Positions 1 through 5,339 of a stretch of DNA of 5,339 nucleotides are shown here, in pieces. The position numbers and the translations under genes are program-made. Where the stretch lies: assembly GCA_947475795.1 (NCBI GenBank), contig CANJOX010000249.1:1-5339 (forward strand), in the 5' to 3' direction. The DNA comes from Gemmatimonadota bacterium. GTDB lineage: Bacteria; Gemmatimonadota; Gemmatimonadetes; Gemmatimonadales; Gemmatimonadaceae. A model generated the notes under the pieces. That model was not told the origin of the DNA and ran no database searches. It worked only from the letters and a program-made list of their open reading frames with translations. Every line of letters begins with the position of its first letter. Within the stretch, counting starts at the first letter, position 1.

Positions 1-777
1 GATCGCCTCGATTTTCTGCTGCTGGCCACCTTGGGGGGGACGGCGGCGCATCTCGGGCACTACGGTGCCGCGCAGAATCTGACGGTCACGCTGTCCCTGC
101 TGACGGGTACGGTCACGCCGGTCGTGCTGGCCGCGGTCACGCGCCTGCAGCGCCATGACCATCACGACGACGCCGTCGCGCTCCAGCGCGACGTGGTGCG
201 GATGCCATTCCTCGTGCTCCCCTTCGCCGCGCTCGCGGCGGGGGCGGCACCGGACCTGATGCGCATGATCTATGGGCCGTCGTTCCTCGACGCCGCGGCA
301 CCGTTCGCGCTGCTGATGATCGGCGCGGCGGCCATGCTGGCGGTGTCCCTCGCGACGGTGCTGTTGGTGGCCGCCGAGCGTGCCTGGCTGGCGGTGGCCA
401 TCACCGGGCCAATGCTCGCGGCGCTGATCGTGGCCGCGGTGCTGCTGCTGCCGCGCTACGGCACGATCGCTCCCGCGATGGCCTCGATGCTCGTGTCGGT
501 GGCAGCGGCAGGCGCCGCGCTGGTTACGGTTCAGCGCATCGTGACGGTGCACGCGCCGCTGCGCACCGTGGTTGTGGGCGCGGTGCTCGCGCTCGTCGCG
601 TTCGGGGCGGCGGCCGCGTGGCACACGCCGACCGCGCCGAGTGCGGTGGCCAAGTTGCTGACGATCAGCGCGGGACTGGTCTCGGCGCTGATACTCCTGC
701 GCGAACTGCCCACGCACGTGCTCTCGTTCGTGATGGCTCCGCTGCGCGGCCGCGCCACGGTGCTCCCGCCGACATGA
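1..777 (+). CDS. Oligosaccharide flippase family membrane protein, C-terminal part (5' end outside window)
   Basis: The frame is open from base 1 (first residues DRLDFLLLAT) to the TGA at 775-777, giving the last 258 residues. The gene starts left of the window, so the TTG at 31 is not a credible start. The fragment is very hydrophobic, with about seven probable membrane helices near residues 26-46, 65-84, 98-123, 127-150, 155-176, 187-207 and 214-233. The pattern 'hydrophobic helix, then G-H-Y-G-A-A-Q-N' near residues 19-26, and LMRMIYGPSF near 86-95 followed by another long helix, are typical of the C-terminal half of Wzx/MurJ/MATE-type polysaccharide exporters (about 420-500 residues when complete). 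These move lipid-linked or otherwise built sugar units across the inner membrane. The short polar tail fits a family C-terminus. It faces the minus-strand genes and shares no operon with them. The exact subfamily and substrate cannot be decided from this half; another multi-pass transporter is possible but less likely. Confidence 0.8.
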   Translation, partial: DRLDFLLLATLGGTAAHLGHYGAAQNLTVTLSLLTGTVTPVVLAAVTRLQRHDHHDDAVALQRDVVRMPFLVLPFAALAAGAAPDLMRMIYGPSFLDAAAPFALLMIGAAAMLAVSLATVLLVAAERAWLAVAITGPMLAALIVAAVLLLPRYGTIAPAMASMLVSVAAAGAALVTVQRIVTVHAPLRTVVVGAVLALVAFGAAAAWHTPTAPSAVAKLLTISAGLVSALILLRELPTHVLSFVMAPLRGRATVLPPT

Positions 778-782
778 TCGTG
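778..782. other. Five-base convergent junction between flippase and lipoprotein genes
   Basis: The flippase stop ends at 777 and the opposing lipoprotein stop begins at 783. There is no room for a separate terminator, and no stem followed by a T-run is visible just inside either gene end. The only strong symmetry nearby is GCGCGGCCGCGC at 744-755 inside the flippase coding end. The two transcripts probably overlap at their 3' ends or end by Rho. Confidence 0.7.
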
Positions 783-1940
783 CTACCGCGCCACCCGTCG
801 GAAGACGCGGGCGCCGGTGGTCTCGAAGCGCGGATCGTAGCTGCCCACGATCGAGTCGCCCTGCACGCGGGCGGAATACACCGCGACGGTATCGGCACTC
901 GAGATGCCGTTCAGCGTCACCAGGCGCAGCGTCTCGTCGCGCAGCGTACCGATGAGATACCGCGCGGTGGCAGTGGTTACCCGCCCACTCACCGAACTCA
1001 CGGTGGGTCCCGCCACGTCGATCCAGAGGTCGAGTTCCGACGTCGCCCCCGCGCCGTTGGTGCCGCGCCAGCGCGCGTCGATCGGGAAGCGGACGCGATC
1101 GGTCACGGTGATACTGCGGCGCAGGATGTTCACAATGCTGCCGAAGAGTCCGACGCCACCCTGCACGCTGCTGATGAGTCCCGTGCCACCGAACGGGTCG
1201 TTCCCCGAGCGGTTGTAGTCGTAGAAGTTCGCGTCGACCGCGACGACGCTGGCCGTCTGCACAAAGCCCGGAAACCAGACCGACGGCAGCCCCGGTGCGA
1301 AGTAGTTCCGCAAGCCGCCCGACAGCGCGAACTGGGTGGAGTCGGCAAAGAGTGCCCACGGGCCGTACGGCGTTTCCACGCGCACCGCGTAGGTGCGGGC
1401 CTCGCGCACGGCGCTCCACTGCAGGCGCAACGTATCCCGGCTCCGGTCGAGCGTGACGGGGCTCGCGACGGTGCCGGCGCCCGGGCTCCATCCCGCCGGC
1501 GCGCCGGGCACGCGGGTCTCGCCGATCACGAGCCGTCCGTCGCCGGTGCGCAGCCGCAGGCGGTACCGTTGCCCCGGCTGCACGGCGAGCGCCGATCGCG
1601 GCACCACGTAGCGGCCGGTGCCACGGGCGCGCACCCGCGTCTCGACGGCCGGCACCCCGAGGTCATCCCCGTCAGCGAGGAGGCGGACGTCGGCGCCCGA
1701 GATCGGCTCGCCACCGGCCGTGCGGATGGGATCGAGGGGATCGAAATTGAGGTTGTTGTTGATGTCCACGCGTCCGGTCAGCGATGCCTCCACCAGAATG
1801 ACCTGCTCGGCGGCATCAGGCGTGAGCACGGCGTGCACCACGATCGCCGCCGTCGGCGAGCGCACTTCGACGGGCGCGGATTCGCACGCGGTCAGCGTCG
1901 CGACGGCCGCGAGGGCGGTGAGTACGGTGCGGCTTACCAT
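783..1940 (-). CDS. DUF4249-type outer-membrane lipoprotein paired with the TonB-dependent receptor
   Basis: This is a complete 385-residue protein. The ATG at 1940-1938 is chosen because it opens directly into a lipoprotein signal peptide: MVSRT, a hydrophobic stretch, then lipobox LTAC with Cys19 as lipidation site. Glu follows the Cys, so no inner-membrane retention signal is seen. The frame stays open 660 bp upstream, but only as an Arg/Pro-rich shadow of the receptor gene. A weak GGGGA lies 10 bp before the start. Residues 30-150 look like an Ig-like beta domain (IVVHAVLTPD, then EPISGADVRLL, then QPGQRYRLRL and ETRVPGAP). Residues 238-268 carry the FYDYNRSGNDPF and SSVQGGVGLFGS signatures I associate with DUF4249 proteins, which in Bacteroidota accompany TonB receptors. 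From about residue 286 there is a different beta-rich segment ending GDSIVGSYDP...FRRVAR, perhaps an added domain. Residues 59-70 resemble a calcium loop. The gene overlaps the receptor stop, implying coupled translation. The role is probably surface or periplasmic partner of the receptor; substrate unknown. It is too short and too beta-rich for SusD. Confidence 0.87.
   Translation of the reverse strand: MVSRTVLTALAAVATLTACESAPVEVRSPTAAIVVHAVLTPDAAEQVILVEASLTGRVDINNNLNFDPLDPIRTAGGEPISGADVRLLADGDDLGVPAVETRVRARGTGRYVVPRSALAVQPGQRYRLRLRTGDGRLVIGETRVPGAPAGWSPGAGTVASPVTLDRSRDTLRLQWSAVREARTYAVRVETPYGPWALFADSTQFALSGGLRNYFAPGLPSVWFPGFVQTASVVAVDANFYDYNRSGNDPFGGTGLISSVQGGVGLFGSIVNILRRSITVTDRVRFPIDARWRGTNGAGATSELDLWIDVAGPTVSSVSGRVTTATARYLIGTLRDETLRLVTLNGISSADTVAVYSARVQGDSIVGSYDPRFETTGARVFRRVAR
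1934..1940 (-). other. ATGGTAA start/stop overlap between receptor and lipoprotein genes
   Basis: On the minus strand the lipoprotein start ATG (1940-1938) and the receptor stop TAA (1936-1934) share the heptamer ATGGTAA in different frames. Overlaps of this kind commonly let a terminating ribosome restart on the next gene, which tends to keep two products in step. Only a weak GGGGA stretch (1955-1951) lies upstream, so coupling probably contributes to lipoprotein translation. This is inference from arrangement. Confidence 0.8.
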
Positions 1941-4294
1941 GAGACCGTGATCCCCGCGGTGGGAATGAACGGGAACTGGGAGATGGCGGTACGCGTGGGC
2001 GGGTTGTCGCTGTAGTCGAAGATGTAGGTGAACACGTTGCGCGCGTTGTACGCATTGATGAGGGACACGTACGGTGCCCAGGTGCGCGTGCCGGGGCGCG
2101 TGCGGGTGGCGCTGAAATCGAGGCGCTGGAAGAGCGGGAAGCGGGCCGCGTTGCGCGCGCCACCGATCGGTTCGCGCGTGACCTCGAGATTGTTGGAACT
2201 GAAGCTGTTGGTGAGCGGGTCGTAGCGACGTCGCACCAGCTGACCGACGACGTCGGTGAACGGGGTGCCGGTGCCCAGGCCGAGGCGTGCGCCGTAGCTC
2301 CACTTCCCCCCGCGGCGGTACGACGTGACGACGTTGAGGTTGTGGCGGCGGTCCTGCACGGGCGCAAAGCGTCCGGTGGCGCCGTTGCGCCAATTCACCG
2401 CGAACGAATACGCGACCCACCCCGACAGGCGTTCGCTTTCGAGCTGGCGCAGCAGCAGGTCCGCGCCGTACGACTGTCCGGTGGTCACGATGAACTCGTC
2501 GCCGATCACGTCCGGATCGTTGAACAGATTGGACGACGGCAGGCGGAGATAGCGCTTGCCCCATCCCTCGAGGCGCACGAAGCGCGCGCGCCCGAACCAC
2601 TGCTCAGCGCCGACGCTCGTCTGCCATGCCCGTGACACGGGGGTGTTGCGATCGGCGGTCAGCCAGAAGTCGAAGATGCGCACCGGCGCCTGCTCGTTGC
2701 GCAACGCCGGGGTCCATTGCGTGGTGCCGGCGGCGGCAACGGTGATGGCGAGGTCGGGGTTGGCGAACCACTTGAGCGACAGTCGCGGTGACAGCCCGGC
2801 CCAGCCCGTGCCGGTGACGGTTTCGCCGCGCAGGCCGGCACGTGCCACGACGCGGCTGCTGCGCACGGTGTGATCCACGTACACACCAGCCGCCGACGGG
2901 GACTGCCCGACGGCGAGAATGGGATCGATCGCCGCGGCGGCCTTCACGTCGTAGCGCGTGCGCAGCGCCGACCACTCATAGCCCACGAGCGTCTCGTGGG
3001 CGCCGCGCCACCGTGCCACCTCGCCCCACGCGCGCCGGTCCCCGAGCGTGTTCACGAAGCGCAGCGAGCCCGAGCCCAGATCGAGCGTGGTGCCGAAGCC
3101 GGTGAGCGACAGCCGTTGCATGACGCGCGTGGAGTCGGCGCCCCATCGTGCTCCGAGCGGCTGCGTGTACGCCACGCCCAGCAGCGTGTTGCCCCAGTCG
3201 AAGAGCAGCGCCCCGCCGCCGGCCTGGGTGGAATCGCCGAAGGACGCCAGTGAGGCGTCGAGTACGTCACGGCCGCCATAGGCGGTGACCGAGAGGGCGC
3301 CGCCGTTGCGCAGCCGATGCCGCACGTGCGCCTGCATATCGGTGAAGTAGTACGGCAGCTGCTGATCGCTGAGCAGCGAGACGAAGCGGTCGGCGTACGT
3401 GCGTCGCGCGGCGACGTTCCAGCTGGTGGCGCCGCGCACCGTGCCGCCGAGGGAGAGGGTGCTGGCCAGCAGCGACACGCTGGCCGCGCCGTGCACGCCG
3501 CTGCGCTCTTCGGTTTTGGGGACCACGCTGAGCACACTCGACAGGCGGCTGCCGTAGCGGGCGGGAAATCCACCGGGGAGCAATTCAAACTCGCCGACGG
3601 TTTCGTCGATGAAGGTGCCGAACAAGCCGCCCAGATGAAACGGGTTGTAGATCGGGAATCCGTCGAGCAACACGAGATTCTGATCGCTTTCGCCACCGCG
3701 CACGTTGTAGCCGGCGGTGAAGTCGTTGGTGGCGACGACGCCCGGGAGCAGCTGCACAACGCGCAGCACGTCGGGTTCGCCGATCACGGGGACGCGCTTG
3801 ATCGTTTCGCCGCGCACGCTCACCACGCCGGGGCTGGCCGACAGGCGGAACTGATCGCGTTCGGTGGCGGCCGCCGCAACGCGCACGGTCTGGAGTTGTG
3901 CCGTGGCCGGGCGCAACGCGACGGCGACGGTGGTGGTCTCCCCCACCCGCACGACCACCGCGAGAGTGTCGCTGCGGTAGCCGAGCCGCCCCACGATCAC
4001 GCGCGCCGGTCCGGCGGGCAGGGCGGGGAGGACGAACCGACCGTCGTCACCGGCGAGGGTGCCGATGCGCGTGCCCATGACCACGACCGTCGCCGAGGGT
4101 ACCGGCGCGGTGGTCGCGGCGTCCGTCACGCGTCCCTGCAGGGCGCCGGTCGAGTCGGCGCGGGGCGGGGGTACCTGGCCGGTCAGGAGCAGCAGGGCAG
4201 CAAGCAGCACGTCAGCAGTGGCGAAAGTGGCAGACGGCCGCCGCAGTGGCCGCCGTGATGCGGAAGATAGAGCAGTCCGCGAGCGGATGCGCAT
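1934..4294 (-). CDS. TonB-dependent outer-membrane receptor with N-terminal carboxypeptidase-like regulatory domain
   Basis: This is a complete 786-residue receptor, a normal length for the family. ATG at 4294 is the first start after an in-frame stop at 4336-4334; no clear Shine-Dalgarno precedes it. Residues 1-46 are export signal with an unusually long Arg-rich n-region and a hydrophobic core near 29-38. Residues 50-128 form a carboxypeptidase-regulatory-like beta sandwich (GRVTDAATTAPVPSATVVV, GRFVLPALPAG, GYRSDTLAV). A TonB-box-like LQTVRVAA sits near 134-141. The plug spans about 150-260, with DVLRVVQLLPGV, GYNVRGGESDQNLVLLDGFP, IYNPFHLGGLFGTF and GGFPARYGSRLSSVLSV. The rest is the 22-strand barrel, ending INAYNARNVFTYIFDYSDN and the terminal aromatic VSW, as expected of an outer-membrane beta signal. 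Such receptors import large or scarce substrates using energy from TonB-ExbB-ExbD; the ligand here is unknown. The plug and barrel look intact. It lies 19 bp after dnaE2 and overlaps the lipoprotein gene by 7 bp. Confidence 0.95.
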   Translation of the reverse strand: MRIRSRTALSSASRRPLRRPSATFATADVLLAALLLLTGQVPPPRADSTGALQGRVTDAATTAPVPSATVVVMGTRIGTLAGDDGRFVLPALPAGPARVIVGRLGYRSDTLAVVVRVGETTTVAVALRPATAQLQTVRVAAAATERDQFRLSASPGVVSVRGETIKRVPVIGEPDVLRVVQLLPGVVATNDFTAGYNVRGGESDQNLVLLDGFPIYNPFHLGGLFGTFIDETVGEFELLPGGFPARYGSRLSSVLSVVPKTEERSGVHGAASVSLLASTLSLGGTVRGATSWNVAARRTYADRFVSLLSDQQLPYYFTDMQAHVRHRLRNGGALSVTAYGGRDVLDASLASFGDSTQAGGGALLFDWGNTLLGVAYTQPLGARWGADSTRVMQRLSLTGFGTTLDLGSGSLRFVNTLGDRRAWGEVARWRGAHETLVGYEWSALRTRYDVKAAAAIDPILAVGQSPSAAGVYVDHTVRSSRVVARAGLRGETVTGTGWAGLSPRLSLKWFANPDLAITVAAAGTTQWTPALRNEQAPVRIFDFWLTADRNTPVSRAWQTSVGAEQWFGRARFVRLEGWGKRYLRLPSSNLFNDPDVIGDEFIVTTGQSYGADLLLRQLESERLSGWVAYSFAVNWRNGATGRFAPVQDRRHNLNVVTSYRRGGKWSYGARLGLGTGTPFTDVVGQLVRRRYDPLTNSFSSNNLEVTREPIGGARNAARFPLFQRLDFSATRTRPGTRTWAPYVSLINAYNARNVFTYIFDYSDNPPTRTAISQFPFIPTAGITVSW
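2981..3001. repeat. Perfect 9-bp inverted repeat with 3-nt loop inside the receptor gene
   Basis: Arms GCCCACGAG (2981-2989) and CTCGTGGGC (2993-3001) are exact reverse complements around the loop CGT. They lie in the barrel-coding part of the receptor gene and encode AHETLVG on the minus strand. No T-run follows on either strand, so it is not a standard intrinsic terminator. It may be chance or a local mRNA hairpin. Confidence 0.5.
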
Positions 4295-4300
4295 CCGGAT
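4276..4300. repeat. Nested palindromes covering the receptor start codon
   Basis: Three overlapping inverted repeats lie here. TCCGC-GA-GCGGA is at 4276-4287. The 14-bp perfect palindrome CGGATGCGCATCCG is at 4284-4297 and contains the start codon (4294-4292). ATCCGGAT is at 4293-4300. As RNA the 14-mer could fold as a 5-bp stem with a GCGC loop, placing the AUG in the stem; as DNA it could be a protein-binding site. A perfect 14-bp palindrome is expected roughly once by chance in a GC-rich window this size, so only the position makes it notable. Confidence 0.4.
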
Positions 4301-4313
4301 CGGTGCGTCGGCG
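4295..4313. other. 19-bp gap between dnaE2 stop and receptor start
   Basis: The gap is too short to hold a full promoter plus leader, and I see no terminator and no clear ribosome binding site. The palindrome CGCTAGCG (4312-4319) overlaps the dnaE2 stop but is short. A promoter for the receptor, if separate, would have to lie inside the dnaE2 coding end; I found no convincing -35/-10 pair in the last 80 bp of it. Confidence 0.6.
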
Positions 4314-5339
4314 CTAGCGGTAGTTGTGCCCCTTCACATGCTGCTCGCCGCCGCCGAGTTCGAGCGCCTTGAACTGTGTGGCGCGCACGTTGACCACCTG
4401 CTGCTCCACTTGCAGCGTGCCCCGAATGAGCAGCAGCGGCGAGGTGGCGATCAGGCGGGCCTGCGCCTCGTACCGATCGGGGGTGATGACGATGTTGATC
4501 ATTCCTGTTTCGTCTTCCAGTGTGAGGAATACGAAGCCCTTGGCGGTCCCCGGGCGCTGCCGGCAGATCACGAGGCCGGCCACCGCCACGCGCTGGCCAT
4601 CTTTGCCCAGCTCGTGCGCCTCACGCGCCGACAACACGCCGTTGGGGGCGAGGATGGGGCGCACGTGCGTCATGGGATGCCCGGCCAACGACAGACCGGT
4701 CATGCGATAGTCGGCTTCCGTGAGTTCGATGGGGGTGTGTGCCGGCAGCTGCGGGGGCACCGGCTGCGCCTGAAAGGGCGCCAGCGGCAGCTCGGGGCCA
4801 CGGGTGGCCGCCATGACTTCCCAGAGCGCGACGCGCCGCCGCCGTTCGGCCGGCTCGTGCGCGAACATGCTGTCGAACGCGCCGGCTTCGGCGAGTCGTC
4901 GCCATGAGGTTTTATCGAGCGACACGCGACGCACGGCGTCGTCGACACTGGTGAAGGGGCCGTGCACCAGCGCCGCCTCGAGCGCACGTCGGGCCTTGGC
5001 GCCGAGTCCGCGTACGAGTCGCACACCCAATCGCACCGCGACCACATCGCGCATGGGTTGCGGGCCGATCTGACGACCCCAGCGCACCACGCCATCGTTG
5101 GGCACGAGCACGCGTCCATCGGCCATCTCGAGGGCGTGATCCCATGTGCTGCGGGTGAGATCGACCGGACGCACTTCCACGCCATGTCGCTTGGCGTCTT
5201 CGATGAGCGTGCCCGGCGCGTAAAAGCCCATGGGTTGCGCGTTGAGAATAGCGGCGGTGTATTCGGGCGCGTAGTAGTGCCGGAGCCAGGCGGTGGCGTA
5301 CACGATGAGCGCGAAACTGGCCGCATGACTTTCGGGGAA
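4314..5339 (-). CDS. dnaE2: Error-prone DNA polymerase DnaE2 (ImuC), C-terminal part (5' end outside window)
   Basis: The last 341 residues are present, ending in TAG at 4316-4314; the frame is open to the window edge. The fragment begins inside the C-family polymerase hallmark FPESHAASFALIVYATAWLR (residues 1-20). It continues with ILNAQPMGFYAPGTLIEDA and RHGVEVRPVD (31-60), which fit DnaE2 better than replicative DnaE1. Residues 101-175 form the helix-hairpin-helix region (LGVRLVRGLGAKARRALE, then RLAEAGAFDSM and RRRVALWEV). DYRMTGLSLAGHPMTHVRP (210-228) links to an OB-fold at about 249-322 with VAGLVICRQRPGTAKGFVFL and TLEDETGMINIVITPD. The short tail GHNYR matches the usual DnaE2 end, so the C-terminus is complete. 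The PHP, palm and most finger domains lie outside the window; full members are about 1,050-1,080 residues. In known systems DnaE2 carries out translesion synthesis with ImuA and ImuB under SOS control. Neither partner nor any SOS box is in this window. The 19-bp spacing to the receptor gene permits read-through. Confidence 0.95.
   Translation of the reverse strand, partial: FPESHAASFALIVYATAWLRHYYAPEYTAAILNAQPMGFYAPGTLIEDAKRHGVEVRPVDLTRSTWDHALEMADGRVLVPNDGVVRWGRQIGPQPMRDVVAVRLGVRLVRGLGAKARRALEAALVHGPFTSVDDAVRRVSLDKTSWRRLAEAGAFDSMFAHEPAERRRRVALWEVMAATRGPELPLAPFQAQPVPPQLPAHTPIELTEADYRMTGLSLAGHPMTHVRPILAPNGVLSAREAHELGKDGQRVAVAGLVICRQRPGTAKGFVFLTLEDETGMINIVITPDRYEAQARLIATSPLLLIRGTLQVEQQVVNVRATQFKALELGGGEQHVKGHNYR

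Noticed and set aside
783..1940. SusD-type interpretation of the lipoprotein
   Set aside because: SusD proteins are about 500 residues and helical (TPR-like). This is 385 residues, beta-rich, with DUF4249-like signatures.
618..2015. 465-codon open frame on the plus strand
   Set aside because: It runs antisense to the lipoprotein gene and into the flippase end. Its product is rich in Arg, Ala, His and Gly with no domain or signal; it is a shadow caused by GC-rich third codon positions.
1941..2600. Upstream 220-codon extension of the lipoprotein frame
   Set aside because: It lies wholly inside the receptor gene in another frame and is Arg/Pro/His-rich. The lipoprotein signal peptide begins exactly at the ATG at 1940.
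4201..4232. CAG-rich run resembling a microsatellite
   Set aside because: On the minus strand it is the Leu/Ala-rich core of the receptor signal sequence; the repetition is irregular and explained by coding.
3317..4258. 313-codon plus-strand open frame
   Set aside because: It is antisense to the receptor plug and N-terminal region, low complexity (His/Ala/Gly/Arg), with no recognisable motif.
4281..4400. Possible SOS box or promoter before the receptor gene
   Set aside because: No LexA-like dyad and no convincing -35/-10 pair could be seen. The palindrome at 4284-4297 does not match a known LexA operator.
4059..4907. 282-codon plus-strand open frame bridging the receptor and dnaE2
   Set aside because: It is antisense to two clearly recognised genes, and its composition is that of a reverse-strand shadow.

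Overview
This is a GC-rich, almost fully coding window of a diderm bacterium. It holds the ends of two genes cut by the window edges and two complete genes between them. Three genes lie on the minus strand and one on the plus strand. A TonB-dependent receptor with an N-terminal carboxypeptidase-like regulatory domain, paired with a DUF4249-type lipoprotein, is a Bacteroidota-style arrangement. Together with the high GC, the strongly GC-biased codon use and a DnaE2-type polymerase, it suggests Gemmatimonadota (a Gemmatimonas-like organism). That assignment is inference from style, not from a marker gene.

Layout. Positions 1-777 (+) are the last 258 codons of a multi-pass membrane protein of the polysaccharide/oligosaccharide flippase (Wzx/MurJ/MATE-like) superfamily. 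After only 5 bp, the convergent minus-strand block begins. Read in the direction of transcription, from high to low coordinates, it contains: the C-terminal third of the error-prone polymerase DnaE2 (5339-4314, start outside the window); a 19-bp gap; a complete 786-residue TonB-dependent outer-membrane receptor (4294-1934); and a complete 385-residue outer-membrane lipoprotein of the DUF4249 kind (1940-783). The lipoprotein start overlaps the receptor stop as ATGGTAA.

How the genes fit together. The receptor and lipoprotein almost certainly form one translationally coupled unit, probably a two-part outer-membrane uptake or binding complex loosely analogous to SusC/SusD. The lipoprotein is a beta-rich protein, not a SusD fold, and the substrate cannot be told from sequence. 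DnaE2 is a translesion-synthesis polymerase. Its closeness to the receptor gene (19 bp, no recognisable promoter or terminator between them) makes co-transcription possible but does not prove a functional link. The flippase fragment belongs to a separate, convergent unit, probably an envelope polysaccharide locus to the left.

There is no RNA gene, mobile element, CRISPR array or gene-free stretch over 300 bp. I do not see a clearly new system. The points most worth a second look are the apparent extra C-terminal domain and the calcium-loop-like motif in the lipoprotein, the palindromes over the receptor start codon, and the dnaE2-receptor-lipoprotein arrangement.
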